From positions 248,001-312,000 of the forward strand of contig OX335663.1 in assembly GCA_946894095.1 (NCBI GenBank): a stretch of DNA of 64,000 nucleotides, given 5' to 3'. The notes below the pieces were generated by a model, which worked only from the letters and a program-made list of their open reading frames with translations, ran no database searches and was not told the DNA's origin. Positions 27,901 through 39,900 of this stretch are shown here, in pieces. The stretch is from Incurvaria masculella (taxonomy: Eukaryota > Arthropoda > Insecta > Lepidoptera > Incurvariidae). Each line of letters opens with the position of its first letter. Positions within the stretch are counted from its first letter, which is position 1. The position numbers and the translations under genes are program-made.

Positions 27901-30900
27901 CGGCTCGAACCACTCAAGAATGCAGGTTGATGGATATCTCATTTTTGAAAGGTAGATTGGAAGAAAAATGGAAGGGAATATATGGGGGTTTGTAGCAAAT
28001 TATGAAATACCGCGAAATTTAAATCTAATTGATCGCAAGATCAACCAGAGATATAGCAAAGGGAACCTCCCACTGCTAGCGGGGACCATTGCCAAGGTTG
28101 GCACACTCCCTGCCCGCAATAGACATGGCTACAAACTTTGTCCACCTCTGCTTCTAACCGCATAGCAACTATGAGTCCAACCTCAATGTCAGGGGAGCAT
28201 AGGCCTATGCTTACTGTGGGATCGCCCGAGCTAGCAGTAGAAGCACTTACTGCAGCGCTGCTCGTCGCTGTAGTCTCCGCAGTGGTCGACGCCGTCGCAC
28301 AGCTGCGAGAAAAGGACGCAAGCGCCGTTAGCGCACGCCCACTCGCCCGTCGCGCACGCGCTCGCCTGCGCCACTCCTCGCACGTCCTTCGGAGGGCCGA
28401 TTGCACGCGCGTAAGATGCTGCAAACAAATGCAATAATTAATGCTTTTATCTAGATGCATGGCTGAGGGCTGCGAGGAACAATTAAAATCAATTGACAAT
28501 TTTACAAAAGTAATTTTTCGAAGCTCATATGAAAAGTTAATTCATGATAATTATCTTATTGGCCCACACACTCCAAACAGGTCAGCCTTTACCACTCTGA
28601 GAAGTTTGAAGAAATTGTATACCTATGATCGTAGGATCCTTACTGTTTGGCATCCCTGGTGGGGTGATATGGGATGATGATATGGGATAAAAATAAATAT
28701 TATCGGCCCCAATTTTTTTTTTTTTTTTAACTATAGGCCCCCTTTACATATTGCATGGAAAACTATGTAGCAAAAGGCGGGTAATTATGTATGTGTTGCG
28801 CAACAACTGACTGCAAGCAAAGGGATCCTCGTCGGTGCCGGCACCGCCGCCGCCGCCGTCGGCGCAGTGGTCGCGCCCGTCGCACACCTGCTCGCGCGGC
28901 ACGCAGCGCCCCGTCGCGCACAGCACGCCGCCCGCGCCGCACGCCGCGCGCCCTGTGCCGCCCGCGCCGCCCGGCGCCCCCGCGCCGCCCGCACACGCCG
29001 CCGGCTCGTCCGACCCGTCCTCGCAGTCCCGGTCACCGTCGCAGTACAACACCTGAAATAATTACATTTTTTTCAGCAAGTGTGGCTGTGCCGAGAGAGC
29101 TAAGGTCCCCAGAATGGCCAAATACACTTTACCTCACAAAACTATGCCCAACGATTCAGTGCCTCAGTCGATTAGCTACGGGTGTTGGTATTTGCCACTC
29201 TGTCTTTTATGGAAGGACTGGTTAGTCCCATTTCTGAGTCAAGGTAAAACCGCACGTAGTTTTTTGGAGGCCTAGTGACACTACACCGACATCATCGTAT
29301 CACATCGTACACAACATCGTATCAATAATGACGAGGGCTCTGTACACCCGAACTGTATTAAAGCATTATTTAACTGTAGGTGTTGGTCAGAATCTCTTTC
29401 AGGAATCTTATTCGTATCTGGTTGCTCTCAAACCATTGTACTCTTAATTTTCTGTAGTTAATAATATTACACTTTAAATGCTACCAGCATTTAAAATGTA
29501 ATATTATTAATTGTTTTTTTTAGCTGTAAGAATAATAATGTATTTTGTATTTTGACTCTTTGTTTACAGGTCACTGTAGTAGTTCATGACAGAAATAATC
29601 GTATTAAAACGAAATCGTACAGAGCTTTCACAACTTTTTCATGTTGCCACTGGAGTAGTGCATCGCGCCTACTTGCGGCGACGCTGGGTTCAGGTCTCCT
29701 CTTTCCCTAAAATATGGTTGATAGAGGCGATGGCTGTGCCTGGCGTGATGCTCGTGAACGGGTGCTGTTTGTGGGGACTGGCTTGCTCCAATTGGCAACA
29801 TGCTAGATGGCGGGCATGGTCTTTACTAATAAACTGATATTTGTCATGAACTGTTGCATATGACATGAATTGTTGATTCTCGTCAAATCATATTAATTTA
29901 GCGTGTTTATCTGTAAGTCTAAATACTTTTGTAAATTTAGACTAAGTGGACGTTGAAAAAAAAAAACCAGCGGAGTTTCTTTACAGTTCTTCTTCGCTGG
30001 GATTTCCCCGAACTGGCTAATGATAAAACATGAAAAATCCGAGTGCAGTGTACTGTCTATGGATGATGAATAAATAATAAACAATAAACAATAAACTACT
30101 ACAATAACAGCATTCTTCATTGCAATCCATACAATACATGCGAACGCAGATTTTTTGCCTCTATTGCGGATTTATTTATTAATAAATCTTAAAATTTTAC
30201 ATCTTAAGAAATACAAATAAAAACAACGCTCAATTACAATTAATAATCAGATAAACTACAATACAAAATAAAACTTAAGTAAAGCTTTGCAAAACTCCGT
30301 ATTTTCTATCAACTTAACGAAATGTAACACTTAATGTGATAGTTTTAGCCCTGTCGACTTGCAGCAAAATGCATCCTATAACTAGCCCAACGGTTGGCTC
30401 CCACCTACCCGGTCGATGCAGTTGTGTTTATCGGCGCACTGGAAGGTGGTGTGATAGGGACAGGCGCAGCCGGCCTCGTCCTCGGCGCGCGCGCACTGCG
30501 GGATGCCGTCGCACACCTGCACGTACGGCAGGCACACCCCAGTCGACTCGCAGCGGAACGCGTCCTCGCTGCACGCTCCCAGACCTGACACCATCTCATT
30601 CGCATAAGTCAAATACTAAAAAAAACAAGGAGATATTCCACTAAAATATTTTTATGAGCACCTGGTGTTGAAAACATTGACTCATAGATAGTGCTTCTAC
30701 CGATATGGCTTGCTCTGTTGCTATGTGTCACTGCCACTGCTAATGGAACATCAATAGGTGGTATCACCGCTCTATTTTAACATCGCACCACTGCAGACTA
30801 GTTTAAATGAACCGGCTGTTGACCACACAACAATTGTATAACCTTTTCATTGGTATGTGTCAGTTGGATGATACACACGAATACAGGATTATCCTCTCAG

Positions 30901-33900
30901 CAAATTTCGAAGACACCGCACAGGTAGGTTGCTGCGCGATTTAGTCAAAGCACGACATATACACGTGGCCACAGGTTAGGTTAGGTAATGACAACAACAT
31001 TTACGAACTGCAGTGCAGCGTCTCGTCGGTGCCGTCGGTGCAGTCGACGTGACCGTCGCACTCCCACGACAGCTGGATGCACTCCAAATAGAACGCCTGC
31101 CCGTGCAAAAGCGCAGACTTGTTGCGGCCGCACGTGAACTGGTCCGGGCGGCAGCTCACGGACACATTCTCGTTCTCCCCTGCGTCCCACACACACACAC
31201 ACATACACATCAGCATGATTTCTAAATCCATAAGGCAATGATCTCGTCACTCAATGGTATCATCGAACACACCCTGACAGTGAAATCACATCAAAACTGC
31301 AACCAAGCACAATGAGACTCGTAAGATAGAACAGGTATCTCATTGTGGTATACAAAGCTCTGGGCATGAGAAAAATCTGATTATTAAGAGCCCTCTAACT
31401 AAACCGTTTAAAAAAAAAACATATTTGACTCAGTATGTAAGCAGTGTAGGTAAGGAATATGCATTTTTGTTGAGAATGCAGGTTACTCCATGATTCTGAA
31501 TGTATGCATCACAGGTCCTCTTCCCTATTAGTAAGGGTTAAACCAGCCCAGTACATTGCCTGTATTGGAGAAAAAGATGGTCGAAGCAACATTGGAAAAT
31601 TATATGTGTTTTCCATCCAATTCAATGTAGCAGTGCTCATAAAGGCACAGTCCATCTAATTCCTTCGGTAGTATGGTGTGCTGGACTAATATAATAACAG
31701 TAGGTTTGGTCCAGTTATAAACATATTTATCATGGCTGACGCCATTACCTATTGTGATAGTATATTTATTAAAACCTTGGGTATGTCCATTGGACAGCTG
31801 TGTGCGTTAAGCACGACCATAGACAAAGGATAGTACGGATAGACTGCTAACGTCATACAACACACAAAACTCGCCGAGCACTTCTTATTTTGGCTGGTAC
31901 TATGAGATTTCTAACCAGCGCCATCTCCTGTCTGTGAACCAGAACTAGTAACACCGTCATTAAACAAGCTTGTTTCCAAATTTTGAGTAAGTAAACTGAT
32001 AAAAAGGTTACATTTAGAACTATAAATTAAATAATATCATTGTAAATAAAAAATATCATTGATATTCATACAAACCAATGAATGTATTCTGAAATGTAAA
32101 TTAAAACACCATCTGTGAACTTTTATTATTCCTATTTTACACTTGTATGACTTTAGGAATCTTTCGCTACTATCATTTGTTTATGGCACGACTAAATAGG
32201 ACAGTAAATGCTGCATGGTAGAGTTAAAGTGAGGGGTTCACCAGAATCCGAGAGACAGTTGAGCTCATCGGAGGGTGGGTTGCCGTCTTTGCAGTCGTTG
32301 TGTCCGTCGCAGCGCCACTCGGGCATGATGCACAGCCCGCTGGGGCAGTGCAGCGTGCCCGCCCCGCACTGCCCGGTGATGTTGTCCCGCGATGCTTCCG
32401 TCCCGGTGCCTGCACCCTCTGCACAAGCAAACAATGCGCTCTCAATGACTCGTGCGCAAACTTATATTACAATGATGGATAAAAAAAGAAGCACTGACCG
32501 TGATAAGTCGTACTAATAGATGGAAAGTCAACTTCAAACATCTCCAATCTAAAATAAAAACAACCCGTATAGCTCCATGGCAATGTTGTAGATAGATGAA
32601 CTATACATAAGGGACAAGCCCTCACCCATGATCATTTCATAAATAATATGGTACTGAGATGGTCGCCACTTGAACTAGGCACAAGTTCAGTGGCGGAACA
32701 ACAGTCAAGGTCTTCATGCCACTGCTTTACTCGATGCAATTTGACAGCACCCGATGATGGTGGCCATAAGACACAATTGGTAATCACTTAAAGAACCAGC
32801 CGAATAAGCATTGGACCAATTGGGACACCATGACTAACATGGCTTTTAAAGAACGTCAGGTATAGGGGCAGCTGTTGCCTCTCTCGACCCCCTTCCCCTG
32901 ACACGTCCACTGCAGTCCGACAGATTGTAGCAGCGCTGCGCTGCATAGCAACATACCGCGTGTGCAGTTGGCCTCGTCCGAGCCATCGAGGCAGTCGAGC
33001 TGGCCGTCGCAGCGCCACTCGGGCAGGTAGCAGTCCGGTGTGGTGGCACAGGCGACCTGCCGCGCACCCAGCGCCAGCGCAGCGCAGTCAGTGCGCGGGC
33101 AGCCCATCTCGTCCGACAGGTCCCCGCAGTCCGACAGCTTGTCGCAGCGCTGCGACGCATTGATGCACGCTCCATTCTCACATCTGCAGACGCAACAATA
33201 CTCTATTATATGGTCCTAGTTTTACGTTAAGGGATTGAGTTCAGCCACTGTACCGCTATGCGCTACCATGCACGAACTTTGTGAGTGATCATGAGTCATT
33301 ATGCGGTATGTCTTGTTGGAGACCCACAACTCACCGTCGGCCTGGAGTCCCTTAACCACAGACGATTTGTGGGGTCGCTCAGTCTGATCTTCAGGTACTA
33401 CCATGGACGTTGCTCTATGGAACTTGCATTCCTTATTCCTCCGCTTCCTACCCATATCCGGAGAAACCGCCGCAGAGAATCAGAGGACCCCCTTGTAGTT
33501 GACATTAGGCTTTTGAGAAGGAACCGTTTTTCAAACTCGTTTCTCTGCCGCACCGCCAGGATATGGCACTGTCTGCCGGCGGGTGCCTTTCCTCATACCT
33601 ATAACCTGGGAGTCTACAAGCATAATTTGAACAAGCTCGATAGCTCAGCGATAATCCACAAATCCTTTAGTATGGTGCCTCACTGAGCGTGGTTTGGTGA
33701 GGCGAACTAAACCTATTTTACTTACTTAAGCTTCTCTGAGCACCTTTGGCACAATCACGGGTTTTCATAAAAAAAATTATGTAATACTCGGCTTTGCAAA
33801 ATTGTTAAGAGATGTACAGTTAGAGATTGAAGCTCTCCGCCGAGTGAGGAAGGGAGGAAGGGAGGGATGGTTGACCTGAACTGGTCGACGCGGCAGGTGC

Positions 33901-36900
33901 AGTGCAGCTCGTCGCCGCCGTCCTCGCAGTCGTCGCGGCCGTCGCACCACGCACTCGTCGGCACGCAGCGCCCGCCCACCGCGCACGTGAGGAACTCTCG
34001 CGGGCACACGCGCGACGCTGAACACACACACACACACACAGTCACACACCCTGCACGCTCCACCCCTCCACCCACACGTCTAAGATCGACACCTGTCTGT
34101 TGGAGGCAAAATTCTAAAGGTTAGGCCATCAGTAATATCATAAGTATCCAATTGTGTGCTCTATGAGAGTAATGAGAGTAATGAGCTCAATGTAACTGGA
34201 CAAAGATGACTAATACCACACCCACCGTCATACGAGCCCAACACACCGCATTCCCGAAAGAATTAGGTGCCATGTCAGGACCTTTTCTGTTGTGAGCCCG
34301 GCTGCATTGAACTGGATGGAAAACACAAGCAATGTTTTATTTCCGTTTCGACTATCTTTCCATCCAAAGCGAAGGTATCAACACGAGCAGGCTTAACACT
34401 ACCACCTAGCAGGGGAAGGGGGCCTACAGTTTTACATGGATTTCAAACCATGGAAGAGCTAATGTGATTAAATACACTTATATAACTCAGAAAGAAAAAG
34501 AAAGTGGTGCATGAATAGGGTGGGGGATTTGAACCACCATGCAAGTCAAGTTCCTGCACCACTAAGCTATCAGCCGTTCAAGTATTAATTTGATCATTGT
34601 ATTTATTAGTCTTTACGAAGGTTACCTACAAGAACATACTAACAATCATGACTAATAAAATTTGTAGCATACATAGTATAGCTCTAAAACTAGGGAGTTA
34701 GTGTGAGTGGTCTTAACTCGTACCACTGCATTGTAGAAAAGGATGATCAAAATGTCATTAAAGGTTCCTATGCATTTTTCATCACTTAATGTCAGTCAGC
34801 ATGCAACAAGAAGTGACGTAGTGTACTCACTGCAGTAGTAGTGGTCCTCGTCGCTAGCGAGCGACGAGTCGGCGCAGTGCGGGATGCCGTCGCAGGTCAA
34901 CTCATAGGGGATGCACGGTCCCTCCGCACACCTGCCGCATACACGCTCATTAACTTCACCATATGGATACAATGATTAAATAACAAAATGCTCAAAGACC
35001 CTGCAATATGTTGAATTGATCTTTGAACAAAGAAAAAGTTAGCAAGAAATTTAACAGAGGTGTCCAGTTTTCGTGTGTGCATCTTAAATTCATTCTGTTT
35101 GCGCTAGGAGAAAAAATCGTAGAGCAAAAAATCTTCCACAAGTTTTTTAATATTCGAATCAACAATGTATGAACCTACCTTCACAGTTTTTGTTTGTCAC
35201 TTCACTTTTATTGTTTTGCTTGTGCAACATAATTTTTCCCTGGAGCCCTAATAAGTGTCTATCCTGGCGATCTCCACGGCGGAGCCCCTAATCAACGGAA
35301 GGATCCAGGTATTGACGTCCTAAGGCCATCACATCCCAGTAAGCATCTCCCACTCCACAAGAAGGCAGACATTTTTATTTTCTTTTCTATTTACACAAAT
35401 TCAATATCCATAATTACAGTCAATTTCTTATTAAAGCACAAGAGGTGTGTGTTGAGGAAGTTGCTGCATTGAACATGCCGTGGTCGTGTACGCACCGAAA
35501 TTGTGATGGGGCGCAGTCGACGGGCGAGGTGTGCGGGGGAGGAGCGCAGCGGCGGCCGTCCGCCTGCAGCACGCGCGGCGCCTCGCACTCGCAGGCCACG
35601 CGCCCGGCCGCGTCCGTGCGGCATATCTCGCTGCACAGCCCGTTCAGAACCGAGCACGGATCCTCGCGACCTGGTTCACAGTCAAACATCACTTTTTGTT
35701 GCTTTTCTCACTGCTATCTGTTTGTGCAGAAGTGCAGAACTGTTTCTCAGGCTCTACAAAACAGATGTCAGTCCCCTCCTCGTACTCTTTTCAGACTTGG
35801 AGTCTATACTAAAGCAATAATAATAATATATTTGTTATTGGACAATAATCAAGAAATTCAATACCGAAAATTCCTTGTGAGTGATACTGCCACCTATATG
35901 AGCACGCTTTTTGTCTCTAACTGAATCAGATTGTAACCCTGCCACGGAAGGGGAGGGGGTGGTGGGGGAGGGATTGTTGCGGGTGCTATAGCTGACTGCA
36001 GCGCAGTCAGCTATAGCACCCGCAACAATCCCTGATTTCGCCGTAGACCATCATCCGAAATCAAGCTCGCAGAGAGGCCGCAATTAGAAGACGGTCGTAA
36101 AGCCGACCTCCATAAGATGCACAAAAATGGTGGTTCGGCCCCCCATGGAGGGAGTCCCTAAGTCGAGGTGACGGGACACAAGGAGAAGGATGTAGGGACT
36201 CACAGGTGGCACGGTCGGCGGCAACGGCGATGATGCCCATGGGGCGAGGCACGTCGCGTCGCAGGCGCACGGCGCCCTCGCCCGTGCGCTTGTCAGCGCG
36301 CACCACGGCGTGCAGCACCCAGTCCGTCCAAAACACGTAGTCGCCGTACACGCACAGGTCGAACGGATGCTGCGACATCGTCTGCGACACTATCTGCCAC
36401 CACACACACACACGCTAGAATAAGCTATCAGTTGGAAACAGCTAAAATCACCATTGTCCAACTTTAATTTACTATTCTGAAACGTTTTAATTGCAAGCCT
36501 GTTTGAATCCTTATTTAGCAGACTATAATGGACCATTTCGAATTGAACAAGTAAAGCGGATTTTTAAAACTTAAGGCTTGATATTAAAAATGACCCACAC
36601 TTTTCGTGCCGTACATAAATAGAATAGAATTGTGCCCACTGCATTTCTTCTCTAGCATGTTGTAAGAGCCGACTAAGTGAATCGTGGTTTGTGGCTTCCT
36701 TCCTCACTAGCTGATAGGGTTAACCCCGCCCAGATGAATGAATGATGGATGAAGTGGTAATGAAAATTGTTTGTGTTTTCTATCCAATTCAATGTATGCA
36801 TTAAAAGAAAGTCCTGCCAGGCCACCTAATTCACATAAGTTGAATAGTATTAAGACAACCATGTCGTCACAAATACATATAGCGGTTTTTAAAATATTTA

Positions 36901-39900
36901 GAGCTCAATATTAAGAACGACTCAAATGTATGAATGGGCACGCGAGAGGGCACTTACCACTCGGCGAGTGCCGTCATACTCGCTCCGTTCGATCTTGTCG
37001 AGGCGAGCGTCCGCCCAGTACAGCTTGCGGGCGGCGTGGTCGAGCGCGAGCCCGTTGGGCATCATGATGTCGCTGCTGATGATGGACTCGTGCTCGAAGC
37101 CGTTCTCGCGCGCGCGCTGGATCGACGGGTTCTGGCCGTTCCAGTTAGTCCAGTACACTCTCCTGCCACGTATCATACATTAAAGATGCCATTGTATGCC
37201 ATTTGGCATACAACACGACGAACTATTCACATTGTTGACAAAGTCTTCAGTAAAATATACAAATAAATAGAATAAATTATGTTGTATGTACCAATAAAGG
37301 ATTTCAGTTTTGAGCTTGAAAGAGGAAGGGATAGATTGCCAATGTCATACCAGTGTTGAATCGGGGTAATAAAAGTCCACATCTGGCGTTGCATTTCACA
37401 TTTCATAATCCATGTTAAGTCTTTCTACTTGCAAGGAACCTTTTATTACGCAACCTGACATGTGGATGGCTAATACCACAAAAATAACCTTTGTGAGCAT
37501 GGCTACACTGAGCTGGATGGAAAACACGGACAATTTTTATTGCCGCTTCAACCACGTAGCAGGGAAAGGGGCCTACAAGGGCCTATTGTGGTGAGCTCGT
37601 TAATGAATCGGGCACATAAAATATGTGATCTAAACCATGTGCAAGAAGAACTTTCACACGTAAGGAGAGCGTTGCAACACAATGGTTATACGATACGGGA
37701 CTGGAGCAGGAAGCCGACGAACCCGCATCCTCTTAGGTATGGTATGACACGACAAAAGGCATATCTTCCATATGTAAAAGGCGTAATGGACCGGATCGGA
37801 AAACTATTACGCGAGTTTGATATCGACATTTTTCAAACCCATGCCTAAGATTGCTTCAATGCTGAGGTCAGTCAAGGACAAGATACCATTCCAGTCTCCA
37901 GGTGTGTACAAGATTCCTTGTAGTTGCGGGAAGAGCTACATCGGGCAAACCAAATGGAGTATCCAAACAAGGGTAACGGAGCATATCAAGGCGGTGAAGA
38001 ATAATTAATGTTACAAGTCAGCCATATGTGAACATGTCCTCGAGAGCGGAAGTAAGCACTGGATTAGATTCGACCAAGTAACCACACTAACAGCAGAAAA
38101 GTACTATATGCCACGCTTGGTTCGAGAATCCATTGAAATCTCCAGACATGCAAACTTCAACAAGGACGACAGTATCAGACTCTTTCCGTCTTGGACTCCA
38201 CTTCTAGGTCAACATAGACCGAAGGGCACACACGTCACAGTGGCACTAGCTGACACCGTTAGCTATGTGTGCACGGAGCCCTATATGTCTATGGTGCAGC
38301 AAATCGAAAACCTACCCGCATCCACGAGGCAGCCCGAACCTACCCACACCTACAATCTTCGCAGCCGACACCCACCAGTTACCGTTTTACGAGCCGGGCT
38401 GTCAGACGTAACTCCGGGGCAACGAAGTGGCCCTGACTATGCTTCCGTCGTGGGAGGCGAAACATGTCGGCCAAGCACGGCATTGCACACCGGAAAACCG
38501 TAAGTTTTCAAAACAGTTTTACATGGGTTCCGAACCATGGAACAGCTCGCATTTGTTACGAAATGCATTTTGTATTTGAATTTCATTTTGTCAAATTGGT
38601 AGACAAGCTACACTCAGGTCATTTTTTCTTATTTTAAGGCATATATAATAAGCATTTACATTAGGGCATTAACAGAGCAACAGCAAACATACATTAAGTT
38701 TACAATTTCTGGCATATACCATCGTCAAATTTACTAAATAATTAAAACTAAGTAAAATATGTAAAGGTAATAATTAGTCAAGGGCTTTATGATACTACAC
38801 TTATTCAATTTAGAAAGAGAAAGAAAGTGGTACATGTCTTTTGAATTTTCACAGGGTGGTGAAAACCATGCGGCCCTGCCAGGTGCTTGACCAGCTGAGG
38901 ATTTGAACCCAAAACTATAGGTTTTGAAAGGCATGAAGTACATGAAAGGCAATTCCTCTAGCCCCTACACCATGAGCATAGATAGATTGCTTGGAAAATT
39001 AATGGAAAGCTGAGACTAGAATAATGTACATTGTTAGCCAATCTATGGTGCGAATTTATTCAATCGCCGTTACATTAAAATTTGACACATTAAGTAAAAT
39101 CTATTAACAGAAGGATAAAGCAATAATTAATGGTATGTGGCCTAACACCGATTGCAAATATGGCCTGCATCTTGGCAGAGAACATGAGGGATACCACGTC
39201 GCTAACAATTATAAGGAATTAAAAACAATATATATGTGACTGACATGTCGCAGCTGTCGACGTCGATGCCGCGTGGGCGGTCGCCGCTGCCGAGCTGCAC
39301 CACGGTGCGCACCAACTCCGCCGCCAGCGCGCGCGTCGAGTGCGTCGCGTTGCCGCCGGCGCCACCGCTCGCCAGCAGCGCGTCCACGCTGCTCAAGTTC
39401 ACCTGCGCGACCACAACGCCATCATCACGAGTGACATTGTGTGAATGTATGAACGAACCGCTATCGGTTTTGCTTAACCCTTATTTATTTAAGCCTTTTT
39501 ATTAATCACACACAATTTTATCTATTCGAGCCTAAGGTCATCTTAAATTGTTCCAGTGCCACCCCCTGCAGGGCTTAGGCCTCTCTCAACCTTACAGTTA
39601 TTGATGTTGTGGCCATTACCCTCCCTAGATGACCAACCCTATTCACACAATTGGTTTCCTATCGCGAAAACTTTCCTCTCCAAGTTCCTACTCCACATGC
39701 TTACAAATTGATCAAAAATTCTCGTAGTCACGCGAAAGTTTCGAGAAAGATTCGCTGGCTGGTTTGAGTTCAGTCTTGTACATTATTTATGAAGTACATA
39801 GTTATTTTACTGCTTTCTTTGTTTAATTAATGTGTTATTTCTTCACATGAACACATCACACATTTATCATTCATGTTTTAACACTAGTAGCTCTCTGGGC

